64,000 nucleotides of DNA from Sipunculus nudus (GCA_026874595.1 CM049322.1:39238840-39302839), one strand, 5' to 3'. Shown: positions 11,416 to 24,957, numbered from the stretch's first letter. Program-made: numbers and translations. Notes: a model not told the origin generated them from the letters alone.

Positions 11416-11984
11416 TTATCGATCCCCCTGACTCAAGATCCGCTTTCAGATTACTGTTCATAATACAGAAAATGTACTGTTCACTTGCGGCGGCCATTTC
11501 GATCTTCTTATATTGTAGTTATGCACAACTTATCATCAAGAGGCTACTCACAAATACGCTCAAAATAAATTGGTGTTAGTGAATTAGTACTTTCTTAAAG
11601 TTTAACACGCAGAAATCGCTTTCTATAAACCACAAACTGCTAATTCTGTCGCATAATTCATTCATGAAATAGGCTATACAGCGAAAAAAAATAATATAAA
11701 GCAAATTTTATGGCTGGCTTTTCATCGGTTTTTATACTTTAAAATGACTCAAGACCAGTATTTATGACTGTATATTTGCTGTTCTATGTCTGAAAGGAAA
11801 TGAAACATGTATGTTTAAGTAAAATACTGACTGTGCAAGCAAGATTACATAAAAAGCTATGATTTAATATTTCAACAAGCACCAGACCTTCTGCCGACTA
11901 TTGGTTTTTCCAGTCCCACCCGGTTTGTATGTAAAGCCATGTAGGAATTATTGTTTTTTTTTTTCAAAGTTTCCATTAGGTCTT

Positions 11985-12105
11985 GTTATTTGTGCTGAAG
12001 AAATCGAGTTCAAATCCCAAAATATTTTAAGCAAATCGCAAACTTGGCCAAGTGATGCCGATTGACTGCCAAATAAAACGATCACGCTTCAAATCCCCAC
12101 TAAGC
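11985..12105 (+). repeat. tRNA-like doublet in unit 1
   Basis: A first B-box-like GAGTTCAAATCCC is followed by a second module with A-box-like TTGGCCAAGTGATGCCG and B-box-like CGCTTCAAATCCCC. Pairing is too poor for a functional tRNA. Confidence 0.5.
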
Positions 12106-12699
12106 AGTCCAGGCATAATACGGAAAACTATTCCAGACAGATTTTTATGTCTGGTTATTGGTACAGACAACAATTTGCAGAAAATTACGTTACACTTGCA
12201 GCAGCCATTTGCATCTCGTAGCAACAGGAACTGTTCTCATCATGTTTATATAAACAACATATTGCAAAGGATTCATACACACATACGGGCAAAATGAAAT
12301 CACGGTTAAAGAATTAGTTAAAGTAAGAACTTCATGTACTCTAACACGTGGAATTTGCGTTCTATAAACCACAAACTTCTAATTCTGTTGCATATTTCAT
12401 ATATGAAATAAGTTAAACGCCAAAAATAAAGCCTATTTTATGGCTTTTATTATTTTAAAACGACCAAAAGACCGTTATTTACGACTATATAAAATTGCGG
12501 TACGATGTCTTAAAGGAAATGAAACATGTATGTTTATATAAAATACTGACTGGGCATGCATGATTACGTATAAAAGGTATGATTTAACATAGCGCAATAA
12601 ATATTTTTAATAAGTCTCAAACCTTCTGCCGACTATTGGGTTTTCCAGACTTACGCGTATGTAAAGCAATGCAGGACTTCATGTCTAATTTGGTCGGGT

Positions 12700-12840
12700 T
12701 TGCAATATGGCTCGTGTTTGTGCTGAAGAAATTGAGTGCTAATCCCAAGGTCTAAAGCAAATCACAACCGTGCCCTAGTGGTGAACGCGTTAGGATACAA
12801 CATCAAACGACCACGGTTTAAATCCGAGCTGAAGCTCCCA
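12700..12840 (+). repeat. tRNA-like doublet in unit 2
   Basis: First module ATATGGCTCGTGTTTGTGCT to GAGTGCTAATCCC; second GTGCCCTAGTGGTGAACGCG to CGGTTTAAATCCGAGC. The best preserved of the three pairs. It resembles tandem tRNA-derived SINE heads. Confidence 0.55.
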
Positions 12841-14349
12841 GGAATAAAACAGAAAGCTACTGCACTTCATAGAGAATTTTAGTGCATGGGTTTTAGTACA
12901 GCAACTTTGCATAAACTTACCTTACGCATGTACCAACAAAAATTATTCTCGTCAAGTCTGTATGAGTAACATATTAGAAATGCTTTACTGACTAATACGA
13001 GCAAAAAGAAATCACTGGCAAAGAATTGGATGAAGTAGATGCTTTTTTGCAGTTTATAACCAGAGACTCGTTTCACCTGAAACCACAGACTGCTAGTTCT
13101 TTGGTATATTTTAAACATGAAATAAGCTATACGTAAAATAAAACATATTTTATGGCTTTTAAGAGGTCGTATATGTTTTATAGCGGCCAAAGACCGTCAT
13201 TTACGACTATATAAATTTGCTGTACTATGTCGTAAAGAGGAAAAAACAAACAGGCATGCAAGATTAACGAGACAGTGACAAACTGGAGAAACCTACAAGG
13301 ACACTTTCTCTCTCTTACGAGTGAGAGTTATAAATATCTCTGTATACAACTGCCGTCATGCCCATAGGAAAGCATAATTTGAAAACAAATAAATTTAAAA
13401 AAAGCTTTGAAACAGAGACCTCTGAATACTATTTTATATAGCGTTGAATCGAATGGAAGTATTTTAAGTTTTTTTTTTAATTTAACAGAAGTAGTTTATG
13501 ATTTTATTCACCCAAAAAATACATATGTATGTGCGTTGGTTATTACATTTGTAAAAAAGCAAAGAAATTTAAAAAAAATTAAAATCGCCCTGAATATTTC
13601 CAAATCAACAGTAATTTCCAAAATTACAGTAAATCATTAGAGGTTAAGGAGGCGCTTAACGAAAAAAAAACAACAACCCGTGTACCAGAAGAAATTTGAA
13701 GTATCTGAAAGAGTGAAAGAACAGAAGCTTGCCTTACACGTTCAGCGGCCGTCTGCATCATATACCCAAACAAATTGTATTGAACAGGGGCGGGCTTGGG
13801 AAGGAAACAGAATCTGAAAATGTTAGTGAATGCGGCCTTACCGACATTATTATATTTTTAAAAGGCCCTGTGGCCGAGTACGTCCATATATGTCTGAACA
13901 ACATGTTTGCATGAACAAAATATAGCCAAGTGTTCAAGCACTTAAAACACGGGAAATCAATGTTAAAGAATGGTTCAAATAGATGCTTTTTGCAGTTTAT
14001 AACACGGGACTCACTTCACTTTAAATTGTAAAAACGCTAATTCTGTCGCATATTTCGTACATAAAAGAAAGGCTACACGTCAACTTAAGCATATTTTATA
14101 GCCTTTGAAAGGTCATTTATATTTTAAAGCGGCCAAAATCCGTTATCAAGTACAATAAGAATTTCCTGTTCTCTGTCTTAGAGGAAATGAAATATGTATT
14201 TTAAAGTAATGTACCGGCTGAGCACACTAGGTTACTTTAACAGGTATGATTTAAAATTTCAGAAAGCAAATAGCCGTCGGGCTATTTCCAGACTCTCCAG
14301 TATTTTAACAACTATATGTAATTTGGTAAGCGTTATCCGATTTGTAATT

Positions 14350-14475
14350 TAGACTGGTGGTTTGTCCTTATGATTTGAGTTAAAATCCAAAATGGGTTAA
14401 AGCAAATTACAAATGAGGCCCAGTGGGTACGGCGTTGAACTGGCAAACTTAACGTTCACGCTTTAAATCCCAAAG
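14350..14475 (+). repeat. tRNA-like doublet in unit 4
   Basis: First module around GACTGGTGGTTTGTCC with GAGTTAAAATCC; second GAGGCCCAGTGGGTACGGCG to CGCTTTAAATCCC. Same order and spacing as in units 1 and 2. Confidence 0.5.
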
Positions 14476-15170
14476 GAGCCGGCTAAACACAACAGTGAAC
14501 ATTTACAAAGCCTCGGAGACTTGCTTTCAAGCGTAAAGACCACGTTCTGATGTTGTGCTCGGCTCGATTCCAAGGTTTTTTACACAAAAGGTAAACTAGG
14601 ATTCAAGATGAATGGAGCTGTGAATCTCCGTGGGCATCTGACGATTTTTATCAGCCTTCCGTTGAGCGCTAAATGGAACGTAACCCGCCTGGTGTAGCTA
14701 TACCAGAATACTCCCATTTAAGGTTACCGGGGGTAGCTTTAAAGGGAATTCATCCAGCGTCGTATAATTTCATACCTCGTATAAAAGTGGTTTCTATGGG
14801 TTTATTTACTTACAATTAATGTAGTTATTTTCCTTTGTATTTCACAAATCGTTGTATGTCTAAGGGTTGTGTGTAATGTATTTAGCGCGTAGGAGAAGTG
14901 TTTGAAACTATGACCATATAGTTAAAACTAATAAGAAATATTTCAGATTAGGGGGAGCAAACTTTAATAGGGAGGGGGAGTGAGCTTGAAGGCTTTACAC
15001 ATTTGCTTCTTTTAACACCCAAACCGATTTTTCTTGCTGTGACATCAATGATAAATTAATATTAATTTACGGCATTATATTAATATACGGCATCTCTAGA
15101 AATAATTCAAGTTTTCATTTACAATGACGGTATCAGTTTTTAATATATATTCTAAATGTGTATGTCATGA
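14476..15170. other. Noncoding DNA
   Basis: Nothing recognised beyond short AT-rich inverted patches. Confidence 0.5.
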
Positions 15171-15174
15171 TCTG

Positions 15175-15230
<56 letters not shown>

Positions 15231-15233
15231 GGG
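15171..15233. repeat. (TA)n(GA)n microsatellite
   Basis: TA repeats followed by about 38 bp of GA repeats and a short G-run. A second, weaker AG-rich patch lies near 15335. Confidence 0.96.
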
Positions 15234-17575
15234 GGGTAAGAGGCAGCTAAATATAATATTAAATATATATATTTATAGGTATATTGTGTGTATATGTATA
15301 CATATATCTTATTAACTATATTATGTACTATATAGGAGAGTGAGAGAGAAAAGAAGGGGTAAAAGAAGGATAAATATAATTTTGTATAAACTTATATCAT
15401 ATATGACCATATAGTCTTGAAAACATGACCATAACATCCAAATGATCTAGTATTTCTACATATTTCCTTATACAAATTCTGCGCATATAACATAATTTTA
15501 TTTATTGTTTGAGATAAATTTCTTCATTTTAGTACTTTTTGGTGTTTAAGGTATCTATAACATATATATTTGTCATATTCCTTAGTGCTTTAAATATAAC
15601 ATTTAACTTAACACTCCTAAAGAATACTTGATATATAAAGAACCGCTACCAGAAACTGACATATTGTTTTCCAAAGTAGTCGAAGAAGATACTTACCTGA
15701 AACTAATTAACTGTGGATAACGGAATCGGTGGAAATGTAATTAATTAGTGCCACACTTGAACAGTTTCACTTTCCAAAGAAAAACATATGTCTTTTTTAA
15801 ATGTCTGCATGGATGTTGGTTTTACAAATATATTGCCACATCGAAATTACACGACCTGCGCAGAAAACACATTTGTATTATTAACATTATTATGGTCCTA
15901 AGAATTTTAGATATTTTACCGAAGAAAAATAGGAAACTTTTAAAATGTCTCAAGAATTTATTTTCTGTAATGAGCAAGCTGAATGAGTTTTTGGAGCTAT
16001 TGTAAGAAGTTGTTCATGTGTGGAATTCAATCCAGGCATATTTTTTTAAATTACCAGCCCGATTTCATGAATCAAAATAAGTGTTATCATGGACGGCCGG
16101 ATGATCCTCGCGTTAAGGCGGGGAGGGGGGTCATATAGGGAGGGTGTGGAGAGTATTAGACGGGTACGATAAATATATGTGCGATAAAAATCAAGTCTGT
16201 CATGGTCCAATCTGGTTCAGTTATTTTTAGCATCGTCATGTAAAATCCAACGCAGCGCAATTTCCACCCTCTGACAATAGAGCGTCTACGATCCGCTTAC
16301 TGATGTCAGAGTGCCATTACATCTTGATACGATTTTCGATTTTCAGTTTGGTTTGAGGGTTCACATATATGATATTGTGTTAATTCATCATTCGTAGCCT
16401 AATGTTAAGAATATCGACTGTTTACCACGATATCAATGCAACAGGATGAATGACCGCCGCAGAACATTCCCCCGTGTGGCTTATTTCACAGTTCAAGTTA
16501 GGCTTACCCGCCCAATATAAATGCCAGCTGAATCATGTATTCACGGCTAAATCCCATGCTGTTCGATTTCCCAGATTTTTTAATCAGATAGAGGGGACAA
16601 TCCCCAGGTAGGCCTTATATTATTTTTTGTCAGTATTGCTGTTGTCTCTAGTAAGATTTGATAATTGTTCCTGACGGTCTGCATTCCATAAAATTCCTGT
16701 AGCCAGGACCTTGGTTCAATTCAGAATTTCAATTCCTAATCAAAATTGTTTTAATAAATTTAAATAGCATTACATTCTTTTCAAATTAAAATATCAATTT
16801 AAGTTCAAATTCATTTTATTTTCTTCAATTTTAATTCAATTCTAAATTAAGATAATAAAATTTGCATTTTTTTATTACAAGATATTTAATTGGTTGCGAA
16901 GATATGCAGAATTTAGTTACAGAGATCAAGTGGCATTTCTAGCACTCAACTTGCTCCTTATGACACCCATTTAGAGATTTAATATTTACTTTAACTAAAT
17001 ACTATGCCCTAAAGACTTTATGGATGATCTGCATGGCTAACTACTCCGAGACGACAGCAATTTCTAATTAGTGACCTTAATTAAAATATGATTATTGGAA
17101 TGCTTCTTAATTGATCAAAAGAAATTCATCAGTTCTATTCTAATTCTATTCAATGATGTAATAAAATTCTATAATGTTTCCCTTACGTTCCAGTTCAATA
17201 TGTCTCACGTGTATGGTACCATTGCAAACAAATCCTTTTTTTTAAACTGGAAATTGGTTATCGCGACTCGAAATAGTGCATATTATCTTAATATTTGCTT
17301 GTATTAAACGCTGCCCTTTCTCCTATATTTAAGGTATATAGATGATAAAAACACCAATGGTTTTTTTGTCCAAATAAGGCTGACCTATACAGCAACAATT
17401 TGTCGCTTACAGTATTTTTATTTGCCTAATATAAAGAATATAAGATGTGTAACTAACAAAACAGAAGATACTTAATATAGAATTCTTAAAAATCATATTA
17501 AACCAAAAAGGGTATATTTTGGCAGGCATTTTTTTTCAGAAAAAAATGTAACAAGTTCAAACTTTTTTGTATAGG

Positions 17576-17578
<3 letters not shown>
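15234..17578. other. Noncoding DNA
   Basis: No gene recognised. A short stretch at 16295-16330 (ATGTCAGAGTGCCATTACAT) resembles the flank of repeat A at 4008-4025. 16700-16870 is very AT-rich, with AATTCAA-type repeats. Confidence 0.5.

Positions 17579-17634
<56 letters not shown>
17579..17634. repeat. (TA)n(TG)n microsatellite
   Basis: About 42 bp TA followed by about 12 bp TG. Confidence 0.97.
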
Positions 17635-17635
<1 letters not shown>

Positions 17636-18807
17636 ATCAGTTGACAACGTGCCAATAACAGAAATATTTTGCTAAACAGGTTTAAGCACATTACAAAGTA
17701 AATACATTGTATTATTTTCTTAAAAGAAATTTCCGAGCTGTTGTTCCTCAAATTGCATTGAGCTTCAAAGTAAAATAAATATATAGGGGGGTTTCAGGTG
17801 CAAGAGAAAACAACATTTTTTGCCTTATCTAGGTTAATTAATACGGTAAATGACACATCAGGAAACAAATTTTATAACGTCCACTCGACCTAATTAGTCA
17901 GACCATTACCTAGCTCTTGAAGCATGAATCCTGATGACAAAGTTGGTAAACTCCTGTTAAACTAGGCTTTCTTTGAAGACCCGAATATACAAGAATAGAC
18001 TTGATGTTATACATAAATGCCTTTGGCGAATGAGCGTAAAAGGTTAAATACCACGGAGAATACTCCAGGAGACTTTGAGAACATAACAGATCTTCCAGGA
18101 AATGATCTGTGTATCTTAATGGATCCTGTACCGTTGGTCTGTAACGGTTTTATTGCGTGAGGCAGGGCGGTTTAAGCTGCCCTTTATTATTGTTAACATC
18201 CTTTCTTTTTCGAGGTAAGGGTTTTTTATGACTTTTAACCTTTGCTGGTCAGACAGTTATGTGATGCTGTATTAAGAATCATTTAGTGTACAATTGAAGC
18301 AGACTCCCTGTTTATTGGACAGACTGGGTACAGTTATCACATCCAACGATGTTCAACCTCTCTCTCTCTCTCTCACACACTCATGTAATAATTACATTTA
18401 ACAGATATTTCCACAGATCATCCAAGGCAGGCCGAATGGTTCTGAGCAAGAAATTCAATTCACCCAAGGAAACCCTTTAACCTTTCCCTATATACAATGA
18501 AGGGAAAAGAGACATTATAATGGACTAGTGAGATGGACTGACGAAATGCATGAAAATCACACACCCACCAAACTCCCACCTTACCCTCCACGCAAAAAAG
18601 TGTGACAATGTCATGGTATGCGTGGAGGCAATTATGTCTTTTTAATTTTTAACTATGGAGCAAATTGGCTGAAAAAGCACAAAAAAACGAATCCTAAAGG
18701 CAATCATTTGATATGCGTGTATCATATTCTGATGACCAGATAGTTTAAACGTTGGGAAGAAACTCGATATTATCTTACGTATTTTCCAAATCACCTATAA
18801 CTTTGCC

Positions 18808-18808
<1 letters not shown>
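17635..18808. other. Noncoding DNA with part of a local duplication
   Basis: 18512-18565 (CATTATAATGGACTAGTGAG then TGCATGAAAATCACACA) is echoed at 19033-19100 on the other side of the next microsatellite. Short CT repeats occur at 18358-18376. Confidence 0.5.

Positions 18809-18855
<47 letters not shown>
18809..18855. repeat. (TA)n microsatellite
   Basis: Uninterrupted TA repeats. Confidence 0.97.
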
Positions 18856-18857
<2 letters not shown>

Positions 18858-19368
18858 CCTTGATTATCATGGAAAAACTTCTAAAAACCAGAAAAACGGG
18901 TGTTGAATCAGTAGTTTCCGAACTCTGTGTTGACCCAGTGGAGATCCACTCGTATTTAAACCAGGAGTAATGTTTCTTTGCTTATCTCTTAGCCCTCCCT
19001 TCCTTTTGAGTGAGCAATATTCCTTTAGAGGTATTATAATGGGTCAACGGGGATTATACCTGGCTAGTGACCATGAAATGCACGAAAACCACACATAGAG
19101 CAACCGGAAAAGCTCGGCCCAAGCATGACACCCTTAATTGCCCATGGTATTACCCGTCTTAACCATGAAGTGGAGAAGGGGCATCCGCGGATAGAAATAT
19201 AAGAATTAATCGTGCAGCTTTATAGAATTTTATTGCGCAAAAGAAAACAAACTTGTCCAAGAAGAGCGCAGCGACGATAGGTATTCCATATGTCGAGTAG
19301 CATATCAGAAAGGAAACAGGTAAGCAGTTGTGGAGAAAAAAAAGCTTCGCATCAACTAAACAGATTTA
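18856..19368. other. Noncoding DNA
   Basis: Contains the second copy (19033-19100) of the short block seen at 18512. No gene recognised. Confidence 0.5.
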
Positions 19369-19378
19369 TAATAATAAT

Positions 19379-19437
<59 letters not shown>
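19369..19437. repeat. (ATA)n(TA)n microsatellite
   Basis: A few ATA triplets followed by about 55 bp of TA, directly upstream of a hairpin-repeat copy. Confidence 0.96.
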
Positions 19438-19441
<4 letters not shown>

Positions 19442-19575
19442 CTGCGGTTGCCTTTTGTTCGCAAGGGTTTCAAATTCGCGATATTCGCAAATGGAAATTT
19501 AGCTAGAGAAAATACTTGAAAAAGATGATCCAGCAACACAGGGGAACACTCGTTTATACTGTAATCTCCATGACA
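19438..19575 (+). repeat. Hairpin repeat family B, copy 1
   Basis: TACTGCGGTTGCCTTTTGTT then CGCAAGGGTTTCAAATTCGC, GATATTCGCAAATGG, ending near CGTTTATACTGTAATCTCC. Same family as at 30925, 35375, 45925, 49670 and 53715. Confidence 0.75.
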
Positions 19576-19831
19576 TCTCAAAACCCTACCTTTGCCCGTC
19601 GCTTGGCAAGGCAAACGACAGACATATCAAATAATATTAGTTTTTTGTATATTATCTAAATATTATGTATAAGATTTTCCGCTCATTTAATTTTTTTATA
19701 GTGTCCCTCGCAAACATTTAAGATATTTGATATATTGTATATCATACGTAATCTCTCACGAACCACTGAACAAGTGCAAATCGCGGAAACGTATTCTAGC
19801 GCAAAATAATGAAAAACAGTGCACACATACA

Positions 19832-19837
<6 letters not shown>
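19576..19837. other. Noncoding DNA
   Basis: Nothing recognised. Confidence 0.5.

Positions 19838-19886
<49 letters not shown>
19838..19886. repeat. (AC)n(AT)n microsatellite
   Basis: About 32 bp AC followed by about 16 bp AT. Confidence 0.97.
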
Positions 19887-21190
19887 GCTGGCGGGTACTT
19901 CTATATTATTGGCACCTCTGAATTAAGGACACTCAAGATTTATTCCAGGCAAAATTTCAGGTCCCGCTAATGTTCGTATCTAAGGTGTTTCCCTATATCT
20001 AGGCACAGAAACCACTTATTATGGATACCGCTCTATCATAAATACATGGTGGGGTCCCTTAATAGCAGATCAAAGGCCAATAGCCTCATTCAAGGGCGTA
20101 AACAATACATTTGTCTGGTTTATGTGTTTAATGGTATAATAAACGGACGATACAATATCATCTGACAGATGTTGGGCAGAACAACATAATTACAGGCCCA
20201 GTGAATACACATCCGCTGATTGTATAGGAATGCTATGGCTCTAAACCCTGGCCTGGAAACCGGTCATATTGATTAAATCAAAATATCGTGACAATGTCCA
20301 AGATATTCCGGTCTACAGGGATGCATGCTTGGATACATTTGGCGGGAACCTTTCCGCGGAGGGAGATCCCCATTAATGTCTTATGGCACCCACCTAACGG
20401 GGATAGTCTGGTACCCTGGAACATGTTATGAAGACAGAATCTCTTAGTACACACACATATACATTACTGAGTTCAAAGCAATCCATCTGGCAGGTAGAGC
20501 TGTTTTTACAAGTAATTATACATGTCCCTATTGTAGTAAATTTATATAGAATATTTTTTTGTCAAAGAAGTTACTGTAACATAAAGGGTTGGGAGATTTA
20601 TGTTTATCTGTTTATAATGTTTTATTCTACTAAAATAGGTTTCGCGGACAGCTACACGGACTCATGATAAACCCTTGAATTAAAAACATAATATCCTTAA
20701 TTCTCATTCTCAAAAGATTGTGATAACAACATACAAGGGGCCTAGTTTCTTTAATTCTTTTGATCTTTTGCTGGTTAGGGTCTTTGGGAGAGGACATTTT
20801 CGTAATCCATGGTATGACAGCTCTACAGATTCTTACTCCGATGCATATTCCTAACATTAGTATCCCTTTAGGGTAATTTGTAAACTTTCTCATCTTCCTG
20901 TATCTAAGATACACAATGCCTTTTCATGACGAACCGTAAACAAAAGGACACATTCACCATTACAAACAAGTCTACACGTTAATGTGAGTGGTACACGTTC
21001 CATGCCCTACAGATAATATAATATAAGTTAATTTCGGATAAAATATGTAACAAGTTCTCCGTATGCTTGACTTATGTTTTCAAAATATATATTAAGGTTA
21101 TTGAAGGGTAAAACAGCGATTCCTTTATTTTTTCCATAGCAGAAGTTTCACAAACAGGTAGAATGAAAGTATACAATAAATCTGCATTCC
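19887..21190. other. Noncoding DNA
   Basis: 20215-20425 is less AT-rich and of high complexity, a possible regulatory block. No gene recognised. Confidence 0.45.
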
Positions 21191-21465
21191 AAAGAATGTA
21201 AGCCTCCTCCATGTTGGGGATCCCTATTTTGGAATGCTCATAAACCTTGTTTGTATTATTTTATTCGGTCCATATTCCCAGGTTCATTTGTGCACTTTAC
21301 ATTTGTGAATATTCCTTGATGACGCATCTGAATCCGTATCGTGCGCCGGATCCACACCAAAGTCTAATCAAATCTTCATGGACCAATTCCCGAAATACTA
21401 TGAAATTTAATGAGTTTCTGATCATGATTGCGTGAGTTATGTTGTGAACAAACACACGCACTGAG
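21191..21465 (-). repeat. LINE-tail/SINE-like repeat superfamily C, copy 2
   Basis: AAGAATGTAAGCCTCCTCCA at the start; CCGGATCCACACCAAAGTCT, GACCAATTCCCGAAATA and GCGTGAGTTATGTTGTGAAC later. Lacks the terminal CTGGCGGAGG. Confidence 0.75.
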
Positions 21466-24384
21466 GCAACTTGTGATGTGCACTAGTCTGGACCTCCGTT
21501 CACACGAATCCCAAAAGTAGAAAAAAATATAATCAATGATGAGACATCTGCGGGCACTCGAGTTGGCGATGGAGTTTGCGGGTCGTCAGTTCGTTTCTTT
21601 TCCGGGCCTCAATGATTTGCTAAATTTGCTCCGTCTTGTATAAATCAATGCATTTATACCTTTGTTCAAGGATTTTTTACTATTTACGCGGACGGAGAAA
21701 AATAGTCTTAAGGCGCAAATTTGTTTTTCAGCCGTTGAATAGCTTCATTTTACGGACAAAAAAGAAGCCCAGACAAACCCTTTGATCGTGTTAGGCCATA
21801 GCGTTACCTCAAAGAGCACCAGTTTGAATTGAAATCAAAGTTTTTAGCCAGAGCTATTTCCACGAGTGTTTCTTGTCTGTGGACTTCGGTCGATTACGGC
21901 TGAAAACTCCGTATAAATCTCATCATAGAAAATCAGTCCGTCCATTGTTCTCGTCAAAGACAACAGGAGCCATGATGTCTGGAATGAACAGATGGCGTAA
22001 TTTTTTGCCGTTTTTAATTACGATCCGTTGTTTCTGATTAAATACGCCGTTACAACACCCGCGCTAATATTGAAATCCAATAGCTGAAGAATACTTTTTT
22101 CTAACAGATCAACACCAACAGTCCCTGGACGGTTTCATTTTTATTATTTTGTGTTTATTCTTGTAATAACTTATTGAGTATTTAGGCAGCTACCTTTTTC
22201 GGATAATGATTTTTTTTTTAGCATATAATTATTTTCCTATTGTTATTTCTTCGGAGCCCTAAAGGGATATGAGTTTTATATTTATTTCGGGCAAATATCG
22301 CGTGGCCACGTAAAAATATATTTGCTTTCTTTAAATATGTAATTTGTAAAAGGCTTCTACGATAATTTTTTTTTTCATTTTGCATTTTACCTTTTGGCTG
22401 CCCGCTTGGTTGAATTCATTATTTCTGATTCAATGTTATCTAACAAAAAGTGTTAAATAAAATTAGCGGTATACCATTATTTTCGACATGCGACCTGTGA
22501 CATCCGGATTTTCTTGTGTACGCAAAATGGCAGCCCCCATGAGCGGTGTCTAGAAACTGGGAAAAAAACCTGCCATTGTTAAATAAGGGCATGGGGATTC
22601 GACCCGAAAGTACCAGGAGGGCAGTGTCCAGGCGAGAAACTTTCTGCGAAGAGGATTTGGTGGCAAAGGGACGTTTAACGCTTTTTGGACCACGCCCAAA
22701 TACACAAGTTATAGTGGGACTATTAATTTGAGTTTATAGTAAAAAAAAGTTATGTTTCTTTATCTTCTCTATAGAAAATAAAGATAATAATCAGACAATG
22801 GTCTAGAATGTCTCTTATATAATTGATCCATTCATATTAATTACTATGGCTTTTTATTTGGGAGGCTTCTTCTTGAAAGCAGTGGTTTAATTAAATGAAT
22901 TAGTAGAAGGAGAGCAATGAGACCGTTGCCTGAGAAGAGTAGGTCCAGAGTGTGAGTAAAGAAATCTAAAGTTTCCAGTAAGAACCCTTTTTCTTTACAG
23001 TGTACGTGTATCGTCTCCATTTATGGTATTATGTTAAATTACTTGTCTCTGTATATTGCGATTTTATAAATGAAAGTTAATGCCATATGGCTTGATTCAG
23101 TTTACTTTGGTAAAACCAAGAATATTTAAATCAGCTCTTTAGTTTTGCTCCGTGTAATCTTTTATGGAATGATAGATGAGGTGATGCCGAAAAATAGAGT
23201 TGACATTTTGGTATGCTTAATTAAGGGACGATAAAGGTTAACTAATTAAATTTGTCAATTATGACGGATTACTCATTAAACTGTCAGCGCACAAAGATAG
23301 AATAATTAATTTTTGACATTCTTTTAAAAGACTTTAATTACTGCTTAGTCCATGTCTGTCAAATTTTAAATAGACTAAACAGAGATATTAGATATGTGCA
23401 TTGTTTGGGAATGATGGAGTATCCAAAATTTTTAATGTTTTTTTTTTTATTTGCTTGCCTGTGATGCCCTTAAGAAAGGTTATAGTTAATGGTTCAGTAT
23501 TTTCATGGTTCCATATTTCGATTTTATAAATGTTATTTCTTCTGAATGCGACAGATTCGAGATTCTTATACTGATATTAACCTTTCGACTGACTGCCGCG
23601 ATTTTCTTACTAGAGCGTAAATGCTTATACCTTAACGAGGACGCACTCTCCAGGTTCATACCTTTCGGAAATTCGATATGGCCACCAGGAAGGAAGCCCT
23701 CTTTCAATATCCTTCGTGCTTATTATTTCAAAGCATGCGCCTTTTGGACAATTACGGCTCTAATTACTTCTATTATCATATAAACCTAAGCAAAATTGAA
23801 TAGAGGTTTGCCTTCACTTTTCCTGTCTCTTGAACACACATCAAAACCTATGACTATTTGTGTCGGATATTGCAAGACTACAGAATGAAACGGGAAACGA
23901 TTGGACCCGTAGCGGCAAAAATTGAGGGGCGGAATCACTCATCGGAAAATATGGTTAATTAGTGTGGGATTCTTCCAGATGTATTTGATATATGCCCTAT
24001 ATATAGAGTTATGTTCTCGTATTTGTAAACAAATGTGCAACATATTTATATATTTTTAAGTGGAGTATATTAGTATGAACAGGGTACAGAACAATAGGCT
24101 ATAATGATATTCATATAAGAAAAATGCTGGTACAGATAAAGTTTGGCAAGCATTATTGGGCCATTGCCATTATCATAGGTAACATTTGAAAAACTTTCAC
24201 ACTTATAGATGTTTAGCATAATCACATCTAAAAAATACTATCTTGATCAATCATTGTGTTCATTCCGTATCCGATTTTAGATATTCTTCCACACTTGTGC
24301 TCATAACGAGTACCAATTCGCCTCTGGGTAAAGACTGCGTATCCTAGTGGTAAGGACTTCGGCCAAGAGTCTTGCCCCGGAAGG
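21466..24384. other. Noncoding DNA with a high-complexity block
   Basis: 21530-22110 and 22490-22735 are of higher GC and complexity than the flanks, without stable reading frames. They contain homeodomain-like sites (TTAATTACGATC, TCTGATTAAATACGCC). Possible regulatory DNA. Homopolymer T-runs near 22210 and 23440. No gene recognised. Confidence 0.4.
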
Positions 24385-24460
24385 CGATCTAAACGGGACT
24401 CGGACCGGCAACATTGCGGTCCCAAGTCCAGCGCACTAACCATTATGCCACAACGCTTCA
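24385..24460 (-). repeat. tRNA-derived SINE head
   Basis: Reverse complement: GTTGTGGCATAATGGTTAGT (A box), GCGCTGGACTTGGGACCGC, then CCGGTCCGAGTCCCG (B box). Six-frame translation gives the familiar SINE-like CGIMVSALDLG. A second, opposed tRNA-like half (TATCCTAGTGGTAAGGAC) lies at about 24340-24360 on the plus strand. Confidence 0.7.
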
Positions 24461-24957
24461 TGGTATCATGGTTTATACGCTTACCACGGAAACCTTAGTC
24501 GGATCACCCAAAACGAGGCAGATCGGTAATAAAGATATGTTTTTGATGAGTCAGTTTTAATCTTTAGTATCAGTAGTATATATTAATCATCCTGCGATGG
24601 AATAAAACCGATAAATCTAAAACTCTCAGATAATTTCTAATAATATCTGCTACAAACAGAAAATGATGACTTTAATCAGACAAGGCCAAGATTTCTATTA
24701 AGATATTACTGGTTGTACATTATGATATCTACATAATGAGATCAACAGTTTTTTTTATAATTGAAAATACAAACGGCCAATGCTCTGAGAAATAAAAAGT
24801 TTCGCTGTGCATACCGTTATTTATATATTTCCCTGAGAAAAAGCAAATTATTGGTCAAACGAGAGTCCAGTATAGTTCTCTTCGTTCACTCAATGTAGAT
24901 GTATAGTATTTAAACTTTGTCTTTAGTACTTTTACGTTATATGTCGCTTTTTCGTTT

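Larger units (their letters stand above)
11455..14475 (+). repeat. Tandem array of four diverged ~0.7-kb units with tRNA-like modules
   Basis: Shared landmarks recur in order: TTCTATAAACCACAAACT then CTAATTCTGT (11621, 12360, about 13072, about 14015); TTTTATGGC; GGAAATGAAACATGTATGTT; AATACTGACTG-GCA; ACCTTCTGCCGACTATTGG; CCAGAC; and a tRNA-like pair. Offsets are about 739, 712 and 943 bp. The last spacing is larger because unrelated DNA at about 13260-13925 replaces part of unit 3. Unit 3 is incomplete and unit 4 the most diverged. Confidence 0.85.

Noticed and set aside
24385-24460. Functional tRNA gene
   Set aside because: A and B boxes are present but the arms pair poorly and there is no clean 7-bp acceptor stem; same for 54437-54512 and the modules at 12-14.5 kb.
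24228-24461. 77-codon minus ORF
   Set aside because: Starts inside a tRNA-like SINE head; CGIMVSALDLG is a typical SINE translation artefact.
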